This document shows positions 24,920-35,700 of a stretch of DNA of 64,000 nt, in pieces. How positions within the stretch are numbered: the first letter of the stretch is position 1; every line of letters begins with the position of its first letter. Location: the NCBI RefSeq assembly GCF_963678635.1, contig NC_087063.1:15565006-15629005 (forward strand), given 5' to 3'. Below the pieces are notes generated by a model. The model made no database searches. It worked only from the letters and a program-made list of their open reading frames with translations, and had not been told where the DNA came from. Source of the DNA: Symsagittifera roscoffensis (taxonomy: Eukaryota > Xenacoelomorpha > Acoela > Convolutidae). The position numbers and the translations under genes are program-made.

Positions 24920-25400
24920 TCTTGATAGGGTGACTATAATAGGCGAAAACTATTGCGAGATATATTGGGTTAGAAAATTTCTGAAATCGAGTTTTTATTG
25001 TTTTAATGTTTGAAGCAGTTAGCTTCTTTCGGTTCAGTTGATCAATTTAAAATCCATCAACTGTGTTAACTTATTACAATTCGAATGTCAAAGCACATGC
25101 TATCAAAAAGCTGTACAGGTGCCCCAAAAGTTTGGACTACTAGTTACGACTAATGTTGGAAAAAAGAATAACCGTAGTATAACACGAACGCTCACTAAAA
25201 TTCGCTGGTGTAAAGCCATATAATAAATGCTAAATTTAAGCCTCGAAAAAAGCTTTGACTGTTTGTCAGATTCCAACCTCCTATCTTCAGGTTTGGAGTC
25301 TTACGCTCTAGCATCTGCGCCACGGGCCCTTGAAAAGCTGCTAACTTCAGCCACCAATAGAGCAGCTGAACGTGCTAATAGATTGCAATGGGTTGTAAAA
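24920..25400 (-). repeat. SINE-like repeat with tRNA-like segment
   Basis: Shares ATCAACTGTGTTAACTTATTAC, AAAGCACATGCTATCAAAAAG and GTGCCCCAAAAGT with the elements at 32,226 and 37,885. It then carries a tRNA-like segment on the minus strand (about 25,285-25,345; GTGGCGCAGATGCTAGAGCG, then GGTTGGAATC). Probably a relative of the same SINE family with a different tRNA-like head. Confidence 0.55.
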
Positions 25401-25590
25401 AAAACGAAGATGCCTACTAAAATACACTACTGTGTGTGCTTTTGTGAAAAGCAAAATAGTGTCCTCTGCAGTTGCCTCAACTTGTTGCGAGCTTGCCAAC
25501 AGAGGGTTGGAATCTGTAAAAAAAAATTAGAGCAGGTTATCGCTGTAAACCAACAATCGGCAGATTATTTTTTGTCCGCTTGTCATTGAT
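25400..25590 (+). other. Orphan Cys-rich ORF segment
   Basis: An open frame ending in TGA encodes HYCVCFCEKQNSVLCSC, then a Lys/Gln-rich part. It directly follows SINE-like sequence, has no clear acceptor or start, and resembles no family I know. It may be chance or a repeat tail. Confidence 0.2.
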
Positions 25591-25665
25591 TTCGGAGGAA
25601 ATATTAGCGTGATCAACCCAAATTTCCGTTTTAATTTTTCCTAGATTTCCTAGAGTATTCATTTT

Positions 25666-25978
25666 GGATCAACCGTACAATTTCCCCATAGTCAATTTTT
25701 TTTGGGGTGGATAAACTACTTATATTCACATATCAACTTTGAGGGCAAACTAAATTGATATAAGTAGTCAAAAAATTAATTCAAAAATAACTATGAATAA
25801 TAATTTGGTCAATTAACAGTATAAAATAGTTAATACTTCTGAAAAGTTATCTCAAGCAGTCTATTCTGCAACTTTGTTTGAAATTAATATTTTATACAAA
25901 ATCAATTTTCAAAATTAATACGTGGCTAGGGGGAGATTCTACGGTAGGTCACTTAGGGGGAGATTGTCCGGTTGATCC
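25666..25978. mobile_element. 313-bp MITE with 22-bp TIRs and 8-bp target-site duplication
   Basis: The left end begins GGATCAACCG and the right end is its complement. The 22-bp termini differ at two positions. TTCATTTT is repeated directly at 25,658-25,665 and 25,979-25,986, touching both ends. Subterminal inverted repeats (ACTACTTATAT and ATATAAGTAGT) and repeated GGGGGAGATT blocks lie inside. There is no coding capacity. An 8-bp duplication fits hAT, and a GG-starting terminus with 8-9 bp duplication also fits Merlin. Confidence 0.88.
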
Positions 25979-26404
25979 TTCATTTTTATTTTCGCCTAAT
26001 ATAGTTTTTGCATAATATAAACATCACAGCCCCATTTTCTTACTACTATATTAATGACAGCCAGCATCTATAATTAATTTCACGCAATAAAACCGAATAC
26101 TAGACACCAAAGAGTATGCTTCAAGAAAAGCATCTGATTCTATTCGAAATAGCCACATAGAAACTAAGCTAGTGAAACTGGAAACAAAGTTGCGCGTTGG
26201 ACAAAAACTGATCTTATACCACAAACGCTGCTTGTATCATGAACGAGTGATATGCTTTCAGTATTAAAACCCCTGAAATAAAGGCGCTTAACTCTCATGT
26301 AACGCTTTCAACTAGATGCAAAACAGTGATCTCTAAATTGTATTACTCTCAAAAATTTATAGCTACTCGTAAAAAGTGGCGTGATATCAGACTAAACTAA
26401 AATT

Positions 26405-26747
26405 TCAGTCACTATCAGATGAATATTCATTAGTTTCTTCCTCTCGTGGCGGCGTCTGAATTATTTCTTCACTCACTGCTGACCTTTCTTCGCCTTCTGT
26501 CGTCTCCTGGGTCGCCGCGTTAGGAGTACTCTCTGCCTCGTCATTTCCACCACTCGACTCTTGTCTGTTATTTCGAGCCGAAGCTATAGCTAGCAGACGC
26601 AGCATGAATGAGGCGGGTACTGTGATTAGATCACGTGTTTGCCGCTGCATCACCATGTTTCTTTCTACTAATTCTAGCATGTGGGGAGGGGCACCTAGTC
26701 CAGGCGGTCCCGTGGGAGCCCAGATCTTGACGTTATAATCGATGCCA
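26405..26747 (-). CDS. DCAF6: DCAF6 exon 10 (last)
   Basis: Acceptor TTTTTTTTTCAG, entered in phase 2. Starts [11 protein letters not shown], the last WD strand, includes the conserved [12 protein letters not shown], and ends in an acidic Ser/Glu tail and TGA. Confidence 0.92.
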
Positions 26748-29700
26748 CTGAAAAAAAAACGTTAACTGTGAGAAAACTGAGGCATTTTAATCCGCGATAA
26801 CATGGCATGATAGGCAAGACTTTCATAAATTCGCTTTAAGAAACCAGAAAACTTCAAACTGAAGCATCAAATTCAAGCAGGCATTTTTGTTATAATTAGA
26901 CTGATTTTTGTGGCGCGTCCCACAAAGCAGACATTAACCTGTTTTGGGGGAAACCCTCATGGCATAAGAACCGAATGATCGAAAATTATGCTAGCCAATC
27001 AAATCTAGAACTCGAAAATTGAAAGCAAAAGCATGAAGCTCAGTCAGATTTTGACTGTTTAAAGGACGTTGATTGGTTGAAAACGTCCGCACATTCTATA
27101 AGTATCACACTAATTCAACTGTTTTGTTTTCAAAAAAAAACATATGGCCTTAAAGCTCGTTGAATTTCAAGAACAACTGATTGACACTTTTTTAAAAATT
27201 CACTCAATTTGAGAAATCTGGATCAATAGGTAATTTTTTTTCTTCCGCTGCAAAATCACAAAATTAAAATCCACTTTCGACTCCGGAAGTCGATCACGTT
27301 TTCGTGGCCTCCACTTTTGCTGTCCGATAGTGGAGTTTTCTTTGCTTTTAACAAAGGAATTGAACTGAACTTAAAAAGAAATCAAACTGGGGAAAAAATT
27401 TTGAGCCTGAACATTAATTTGTAGCTGTGATCTACTTAAACAAGGATAGTTGATTGCTGATCAAGTAGCACAGAATTGTCCGACGACAACAATTTCAGTA
27501 GAGAAAATCAAAGTGAAACCAAACTTTACTCCCATATTTCTGTAGGTAGTGCAAATCGGGAGGACAAAAACACAAGCTATGCCAGAGTCCTTCTTACTTC
27601 GTCTTACCAAAAATAAATAAGCAATGGTCTTTTATTATGAAAAAAAAACTTGATAAAAGATTTAAAGGGTATGAATCAACGGCCCAGGAGAGAGCGAAAT
27701 GATACTACGAATGATCATAGGATGAATCATATCCGATCAAACTCGACAAACGAAGAAACAACATCAACCTGCAACTATCAAACTAATATTGAAAAAAGGA
27801 TAGCTCTGTAAATGGCACAGAATACTCCGACTATTTTCTTAACAAAACTAAATCTTCCAGATTGGTGTCTTCTTTGTGTGTGGCATGATGAAAGTATCTG
27901 TTGGAACTAGAAACTTTTGAATGTTTTCAATCAATCAGCTCAGCTAGTGATCATGAAAACGACTATTGAACCTGAGTTAAGGAAACGAAAACTCACTCTA
28001 ATCGGGACACTTATTCTTCATACAAGCTCCTATCTAACTTCTGATTTTTTTCAAAAAGCTTTTTGAGAAACTGATTCAAGTGTAACTAAAAGATCATTTT
28101 ACGGCAAGCAAACCGGAAACAAACAATTTCTTTTAGAAGAGAGGGTCTTTAACAAAGACTTCTGCTTTAAAGATTTTCTCAGAACTACACGCATCATAAA
28201 ACTCAAGCTCAAAACCCAAAACCAAACATAGCCAATAAACAACTGCAAAAGATTCAATGAACGCAAGTAAACGGGAAAAAAACACGGACTTGTTTTTAGA
28301 AAAAACCTAACTTTCGAATTTTAAAGCAAAAATAGATGGCCTTAAAGCTCTTTGAATTTCTGGAACAATTTATGATTGACACTTTTTTGATAAAATTAAC
28401 CCAATAGGTAAAATTTTTATTTCGCTAAGAAATCTGATGATAAAATTCCCTTTTCAAAATTAGAAGTCAATTTCGTGAATTTTATACTTTCGCTGTTCGA
28501 TAGTGGAGCTAATTTCCTTTCAAAAAAGGAAATGAACTAAATTTGAAAAAAAAACATCAAAAATCAAACCATTAAAAGTCGATCTGTAGCGTGGGTAAAA
28601 ACAAATTTTAACTTTTGCATGAAAAAATTCACCAAGATCTATGTTAGAGTATTCACTACGTTCATGGCTCTTAATCAATTAAATAAGTCTTCAGGCAGTT
28701 TTGCACCAAAAAGTTTATTTTGAAATATTGGTGAGTATTCTACAGTGCACTGTGAGCAAACCTCACCTAGATGCGAGAACACAGTTGGTGGGATGTGGCT
28801 GGACACAGTTGACCACATGTCTGTCTGCCTCCATCACTGTCACCAGTTTGCCAGAGTACCTCTCGTACACGAAGATGTGGCCACAGTCGGACCCAGTGAT
28901 GACGTAATCGTCTCCCCAGAAGTTAGCCTGTTTGATCATCGTTCTGGTGTTGCGGTGTCCTGTATATCTCACCTGAAAAATCAACATTAACACAGAGGCT
29001 AAGTTGGACTTCGCAATTAACACCCGAAAAGAAAACACAAAAAGAAAAAATTTCAAAATATATTAAAAAAAGATGATGCTAGTTGATTCAAACCCGGACC
29101 TCCGGATGAGAAAGTCACTTTCTTTAACTACTCGCAAACTCGCTTGCGTAATTATCTATTAGTTATAATTCCATTTAAACCAATTTTCTAACTGATGAAA
29201 AAAGTCAAGTAGCTAGAAACACATGCAGAAACAAGAAACAAATTATCTGTAAGCTACTGCAATATCGTAGGCTACGATTATAAGTTTACTCAATCTGCTC
29301 GAATGTGAAATAATGGAAAATTTAAACAGAAGTAAGAGAACAAAATGCATCTTTTTCAGTTTTCCATATCTGTTGTCTTAATTGCAGTTTCATCGAAACT
29401 TTCTTTTTCAAATTCAGAAAACTCAGTAGATTAGAGAAAGAAAAATATTATTTTACCCGTATTGCCGCATTCGGTATCCCCAACAAACCCAAAATCTCAG
29501 CGTCCTTTTTCTGCTGATCATCACCATCACTCACAACATCATCTTCATCTTCCGTTTCACTTGCCCTTTCGTCTTCGCCTCCCGTGTCTTGTCGAGCCCT
29601 TCTAGCCGCCGCACCGCTTAAGAGGTCATTACGACGTCTGGTCCATGACCTGGCTGTAGAAGCTGCGGCTCTATTTTGGGCTCGGATCATGTTCATAAGG

Positions 29701-32700
29701 CCACTAGTTAGATTAGCCCAACGTGTTTCCGCTGTTCGGCTTATAGTCGGATCATCGTCTTGACGAGCTATTGTCGAGTCGCCACTAGCAGATGGCTCTA
29801 CAACGAAGGATCCTTCCTCTAAGTTTGAAGTCTGCACTAAGGATGGGCTTCCAGCATTGATAGATTGTGAGCGTGGTGTTCCCATGTAAACGTTGATACC
29901 CGTTGAATCTATTTGACTTGCGGACTGTCCACCTATTGAAACGTGAATAGATTTAATTGAACATAATTATCGACCAATTATAGCCATTTTAAATATTTTG
30001 AGTGCTTGAACTGTTGAATTTAAAAATATCGAAATCAGCATCTCTTATTTCGAGTTAGGCCACTTTTCATAACACATCTTCCAAAAACAGACAAATTTTT
30101 GATTAAGTTATGTTTTTCGAAACGTTTAATATTTCTCGATACAATAAAAAAGCTACTTCCAACCTTGCTCCATCGTCTAATCTTCCCTCACAAAAACGAC
30201 ACTCCTGGTCGGATCTTCGCCTTCTTCCACTAAGGGCGCATTTCTCACTTCCTCTTTAACTTGTCTAATATAGTCCTGCCTCTGCTCTTCATAAGTCGGC
30301 AAACTATCAGCTTCCATGTCTGTTGCAGACTCCGTTGAACTCGTTTGTCCGATGCAGTCACTACTGTCTACATGCTCTATTACTATATTAGGTCTTGCTG
30401 ATTTGTTCCGAAATAAATTGCTACTGAATTCGGTTTGACCTTGAGACACCGATTCAGAACTATTCGTTTGTTCTGTACTTTCTATAGTTTCGTCTTCGGT
30501 AGCATCTGAGTCCCTGTTATTTTCCGCTGAAATTGCTATGGTATGAAAAGTAGCTGCATCACTGGGTGCACTTGGAGATGTATGTTCGACATTGTGAATA
30601 GTCGATTCAGATACGGTAGTAAGTCCGGCCGAGCCAGTTTGATGATTTAAAGATTCTGACACATCTACGGCAAACAAAAGCAAGACATCTTATTTTGACC
30701 ATTGTTGGTGGAACAGATCTTGTTCAGGGACAAAGTTTTTTTGCTACGTTACGAAATCATTAAAAAACACCGTTTTAGAATAGCTGCAAAGGCAAAAAGA
30801 CCACTTTTTTCAATGTTTCCATACCGTGGCTTCCCTGATTATTTGCAGTTGATGTCGGCTCTTCTTCTGCTCCTCCAAATTGCTGCTCTAACATTTCGTT
30901 CAAAATACTGCCAAATCTAGCGATGTTCACGGAAGGTCCACTGCCTCTAGACTCATTGCGGCTTCTTGCACCAACATCATCAGGTACTTCCTCTACTCCT
31001 GGGTTCCCATCGTCGACATCTCTGTCGGTAGCACCACTTGTTTCAGACACTGCTGGATTTTGATCTGAGTTTGTCTGACTGCTCTGAGCAGGTCTGGCTT
31101 GGGGTCCAGTGTCACTCCAGTCGTCTCTGATTCTCAACCTTCTGAAGATTGATCTTCGGTTTTGTGACTGTCCATCCGTGCTGTTGTTGCTATCTGGCAG
31201 TGGAGATATGTTGGCTGCTGGGTGATCGCGAGGTTGTATTGGTGCAGCTGCATTTCGTGGAGTTGCATGTTTTCTGTTACAAAATCAATAAGTAAAATGG
31301 TTAGAGCCAACTACGTACAGAAAAATTTGCTTCTATTGAATAATATACGACTAGGATTGAAACATTTTAAATAATTAAAATCCATCTATTCTACATTGCT
31401 GACTTAACTTTTACAGAATAGTCATTGCTCGAACTTTTTTCAACAACAATGTACCAAAAACGATGCTCGAAGGGGCAAGGAAATTGTTCAACGGGGCTTT
31501 GAAGGGCTAGGAAATGTTCGAAGTGTAGAAAAATAAGAGTAGACTGGAATTGAAACGACTACCTTGGATGCATCTATGATCGATTGTCATATATAGCACG
31601 TGAATCAGAGCTTTCCACTAGACTATTTGCGTACAAATTAAGCAATGAACAAATACGGTACTTCTTTTGCGAGCATTAAACTCGGCAAAATTTACAGATC
31701 TATTGTCTCTTATGTTAATACATGGGATCATTAGCGAATTTATGGGGGAAGTGAGGGCATTACATTGTTTTCAGTAACACAAACGCAGGCCAAAGGGTAT
31801 CCGCTTTGTTTTATTCTTAAAATTTTTCGAAGGGTACCTTTGGCTTCGGATCATTATGGCTGAGATCATACAAAAACTGTGTAATTTTTTTAGGTGATGA
31901 GGTGAAACTGGTGTCGTAGAGGCCGGCCTCATAATAATACATCACCCTACGATCATTCCCGACAAACATTTATCGATTTCATGCTTGTAGACCTTCTTAG
32001 CGGAAGCCGCATCTTGACCTTCAGTGTGCAAGCTCCTCTCTCGCTAGATTGCGGACCAAGATACAACTGAAGAGAATTTTGACAATTTGGTCAAATTGTA
32101 ACTATCGGCTGACCTAGAGTACATCCAACAAATCCACAACCAGACTCTGGAGCTGAATGAGATAAACTGGTCAATCAGCCTTCATAAGTGAGAAGGACTA
32201 CATCCAACAACAAAAACTTGTGTAACACAGAGCGAAGCTGCGCTTCGCAAACACTTGCGAGAACACGACCAAAAAGCAGCTCTATCAAGTGCATAAAGAA
32301 AAAGTAGAAATAAGCCTCAACATACCAAAAACTCGGCTACGTGTAGGATTCGAATCTGCGACCTACTGCAATCAAGAGATTTTGAGTCTCACGCACTATA
32401 CCCTCAGCCACGCAAGCTTAACAACCGACAAGCACTCGTCACGAATAAAGCAGCTACATATGCTAATAAATTGCCAATGCCATTCAGCAAAAGTGGCACC
32501 AAATACTAAAAGACTCAATTTTGCAAGTAATAATTTGGAATATAACATACTGAAGGCATCCACACTAACTTTGTATGCAAAAAAAAAATCGGAAAGCATA
32601 AAGCCACATTATGTATAAATTATTCATTTCAAAAACTGCGACTGATATTGAGTTAGAAAATTTCTGAAATTGAGAGTTCATTATTTTTAGGTTGTTTGAA

Positions 32701-35700
32701 TCACTTTTTTTCGGTTCATTTGATGAATTAAAAATGCATCAACTGTGTTAACTTATTACTATTCAAATTTCAAAGCACATGCAATCAAAAAGCTGTATAG
32801 GTGCCCCAAAAGTGGCACCAATAGTTGCGACTTAGGTTGGAAAAAAAGAAAGTTCGTACTAAAACACTCGCTTCGCAAGTGTAAAATGATCTACCAGAGG
32901 CGAATTTGGAAGTGAGCGTCAAGTCTAGAGGAAAATGTGAGATTCCAATCTTTCAGCAAAATACCATCGATCTTTACCAACTGTCGTGAACGCGCTGCTC
33001 AGATTGGAGCAAACCTTTCTGTAACAGTTCGCCCAAAATTTTGAGCCTGAACATTAATTTGTAGCTGTGATCTACTTAAACAAGGATAGTTGATTGCTGA
33101 TCAAGTAGCACAGAATTGTCCGACGACAACAATTTCAGTAGAGAAAATCAAAGTGAAACCAAACTTTACTCCCATATTTCTGTAGGTAGTGCAAATCGGG
33201 AGGACAAAAACACAAGCTATGCCAGAGTCCTTCTTACTTCGTCTTACCAAAAATAAATAAGCAATGGTCTTTTATTATGAAAAAAAAACTTGATAAAAGA
33301 TTTAAAGGGTATGAATCAACGGCCCAGGAGAGAGCGAAATGATACTACGAATGATCATAGGATGAATCATATCCGATCAAACTCGACAAACGAAGAAACA
33401 ACATCAACCTGCAACTATCAAACTAATATTGAAAAAAGGATAGCTCTGTAAATGGCACAGAATACTCCGACTATTTTCTTAACAAAACTAAATCTTCCAG
33501 ATTGGTGTCTTCTTTGTGTGTGGCATGATGAAAGTATCTGTTGGAACTAGAAACTTTTGAATGTTTTCAATCAATCAGCTCAGCTAGTGATCATGAAAAC
33601 GACTATTGAACCTGAGTTAAGGAAACGAAAACTCACTCTAATCGGGACACTTATTCTTCATACAAGCTCCTATCTAACTTCTGATTTTTTTCAAAAAGCT
33701 TTTTGAGAAACTGATTCAAGTGTAACTAAAAGATCATTTTACGGCAAGCAAACCGGAAACAAACAATTTCTTTTAGAAGAGAGGGTCTTTAACAAAGACT
33801 TCTGCTTTAAAGATTTTCTCAGAACTACACGCATCATAAAACTCAAGCTCAAAACCCAAAACCAAACATAGCCAATAAACAACTGCAAAAGATTCAATGA
33901 ACGCAAGTAAACGGGAAAAAAACACGGACTTGTTTTTAGAAAAAACCTAACTTTCGAATTTTAAAGCAAAAATAGATGGCCTTAAAGCTCTTTGAATTTC
34001 TGGAACAATTTATGATTGACACTTTTTTGATAAAATTAACCCAATAGGTAAAATTTTTATTTCGCTAAGAAATCTGATGATAAAATTCCCTTTTCAAAAT
34101 TAGAAGTCAATTTCGTGAATTTTATACTTTCGCTGTTCGATAGTGGAGCTAATTTCCTTTCAAAAAAGGAAATGAACTAAATTTGAAAAAAAATCAAAAA
34201 TCAAACCATTAAAAGTCGATCTGTAGCGTGGGTAAAAACAAATTTTAACTTTTGCATGAAAAAACTCACCAAGATCTATGTTAGAGTATTCACTACGTTC
34301 ATGGCTCTTAATCAATTAAATAAGTCTTCAGGCAGTTTTGCACCAAAAAGTTTATTTTGAAATATTGGTGAGTATTCTACAGTGCACTGTGAGCAAACCT
34401 CACCTAGATGCGAGAACACAGTTGGTGGGATGTGGCTGGACACAGTTGACCACATGTCTGTCTGCCTCCATCACTGTCACCAGTTTGCCAGAGTACCTCT
34501 CGTACACGAAGATGTGGCCACAGTCGGACCCAGTGGTGACGTAATCGTCTCCCCAGAAGTTAGCCTGTTTGATCATCGTTCTGGTGTTGCGGTGTCCTGT
34601 ATATCTCACCTGAAAAATCAACATTAACACAGAGGCTAAGTTGGACTTCGCAATTAACACCCGAAAAGAAAACACAAAAAGAAAAAAATTTCAAAATATA
34701 TTAAAAAAAGATGATGCTAGTTGATTCAAACCCGGACCTCCGGATGAGAAAGTCACTTTCTTTAACTACTCGCAAACTCGCTTGCGTAATTATCTATTAG
34801 TTATAATTCCATTTAAACCAATTTTCTAACTGATGAAAAAAGTCAAGTAGCTAGAAACACATGCAGAAACAAGAAACAAATTTTCTGTAAGCTACTGCAA
34901 TATCGTAGGCTACGATTATAAGTTTACTCAATCTGCTCGAATGTGAAATAATGGAAAATTTAAACAGAAGTAAGAGAACAAAATGCATCTTTTTCAGTTT
35001 TCCATATCTGTTGTCTTAATTGCAGTTTCATCGAAATTTTCTTTTTCAAATTCAGAAAACTCAGTAGATTAGAGAAAGAAAAATATTATTTTACCCGTAT
35101 TGCCGCATTCGGTATCCCCAACAAACCCAAAATCTCAGCGTCCTTTTTCTGCTGATCATCACCATCACTCACAACATCATCTTCATCTTCCGTTTCACTT
35201 GCCCTTTCGTCTTCGCCTCCCGTGTCTTGTCGAGCCCTTCTAGCCGCCGCACCGCTTAAGAGGTCATTACGACGTCTGGTCCATGACCTGGCTGTAGAAG
35301 CTGCGGCTCTATTTTGGGCTCGGATCATGTTCATAAGGCCACTAGTTACATTAGCCCAACGTGTTTCCGCTGTTCGGCTTATAGTCGGATCATCGTCTTG
35401 ACGAGCTCTTGTCGAGTCGCCACTAGCAGATGGCTCTACAACGAAGGATCCTTCCTCTAAGTTTGAAGTCTGCACTAGGGATGGGCTTCCAGCATTGATA
35501 GATTGTGAGCGTGGTGTTCCCATGTAAACGTTGATACCCGTTGAATCTATTTGACTTGCGGACTGTCCACCTATTGAAACGCGAATAGATTTAATTGAAC
35601 ATAATTATCGACCAATTATAGCCATTTTAAATATTTTGAGCGCTTGAACTGTAGAATTTAAAAATATCTAAATCAGTATCTCTTATTTCGAGTTAGGCCG

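Larger units (their letters stand above)
27393..33034. repeat. 5.65-kb tandem duplication within DCAF6, unit 1 (distal copy)
   Basis: Direct repeat of 33,035-38,692. It contains exon copies 6'-9' and their introns. Scattered substitutions and small indels distinguish the units, for example a 12-base gap near 31,971 relative to 37,610. The junction is at ACAGTTCGC followed by CCAAAATTTTGAGCC near 33,033. Confidence 0.95.

Noticed and set aside
28701-28990. Plus-strand ORFs over DCAF6 exons 9' and 9 (also 34,338-34,627)
   Set aside because: They are antisense shadows of the WD-repeat exons, which are conserved and spliced on the minus strand.
32341-32414. A functional tRNA-Leu gene
   Set aside because: A and B boxes are present, but the acceptor and T arms do not pair properly. 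The same segment recurs inside a dispersed element, so it is a SINE part. The other tRNA-like segments were rejected as tRNA genes on the same grounds.
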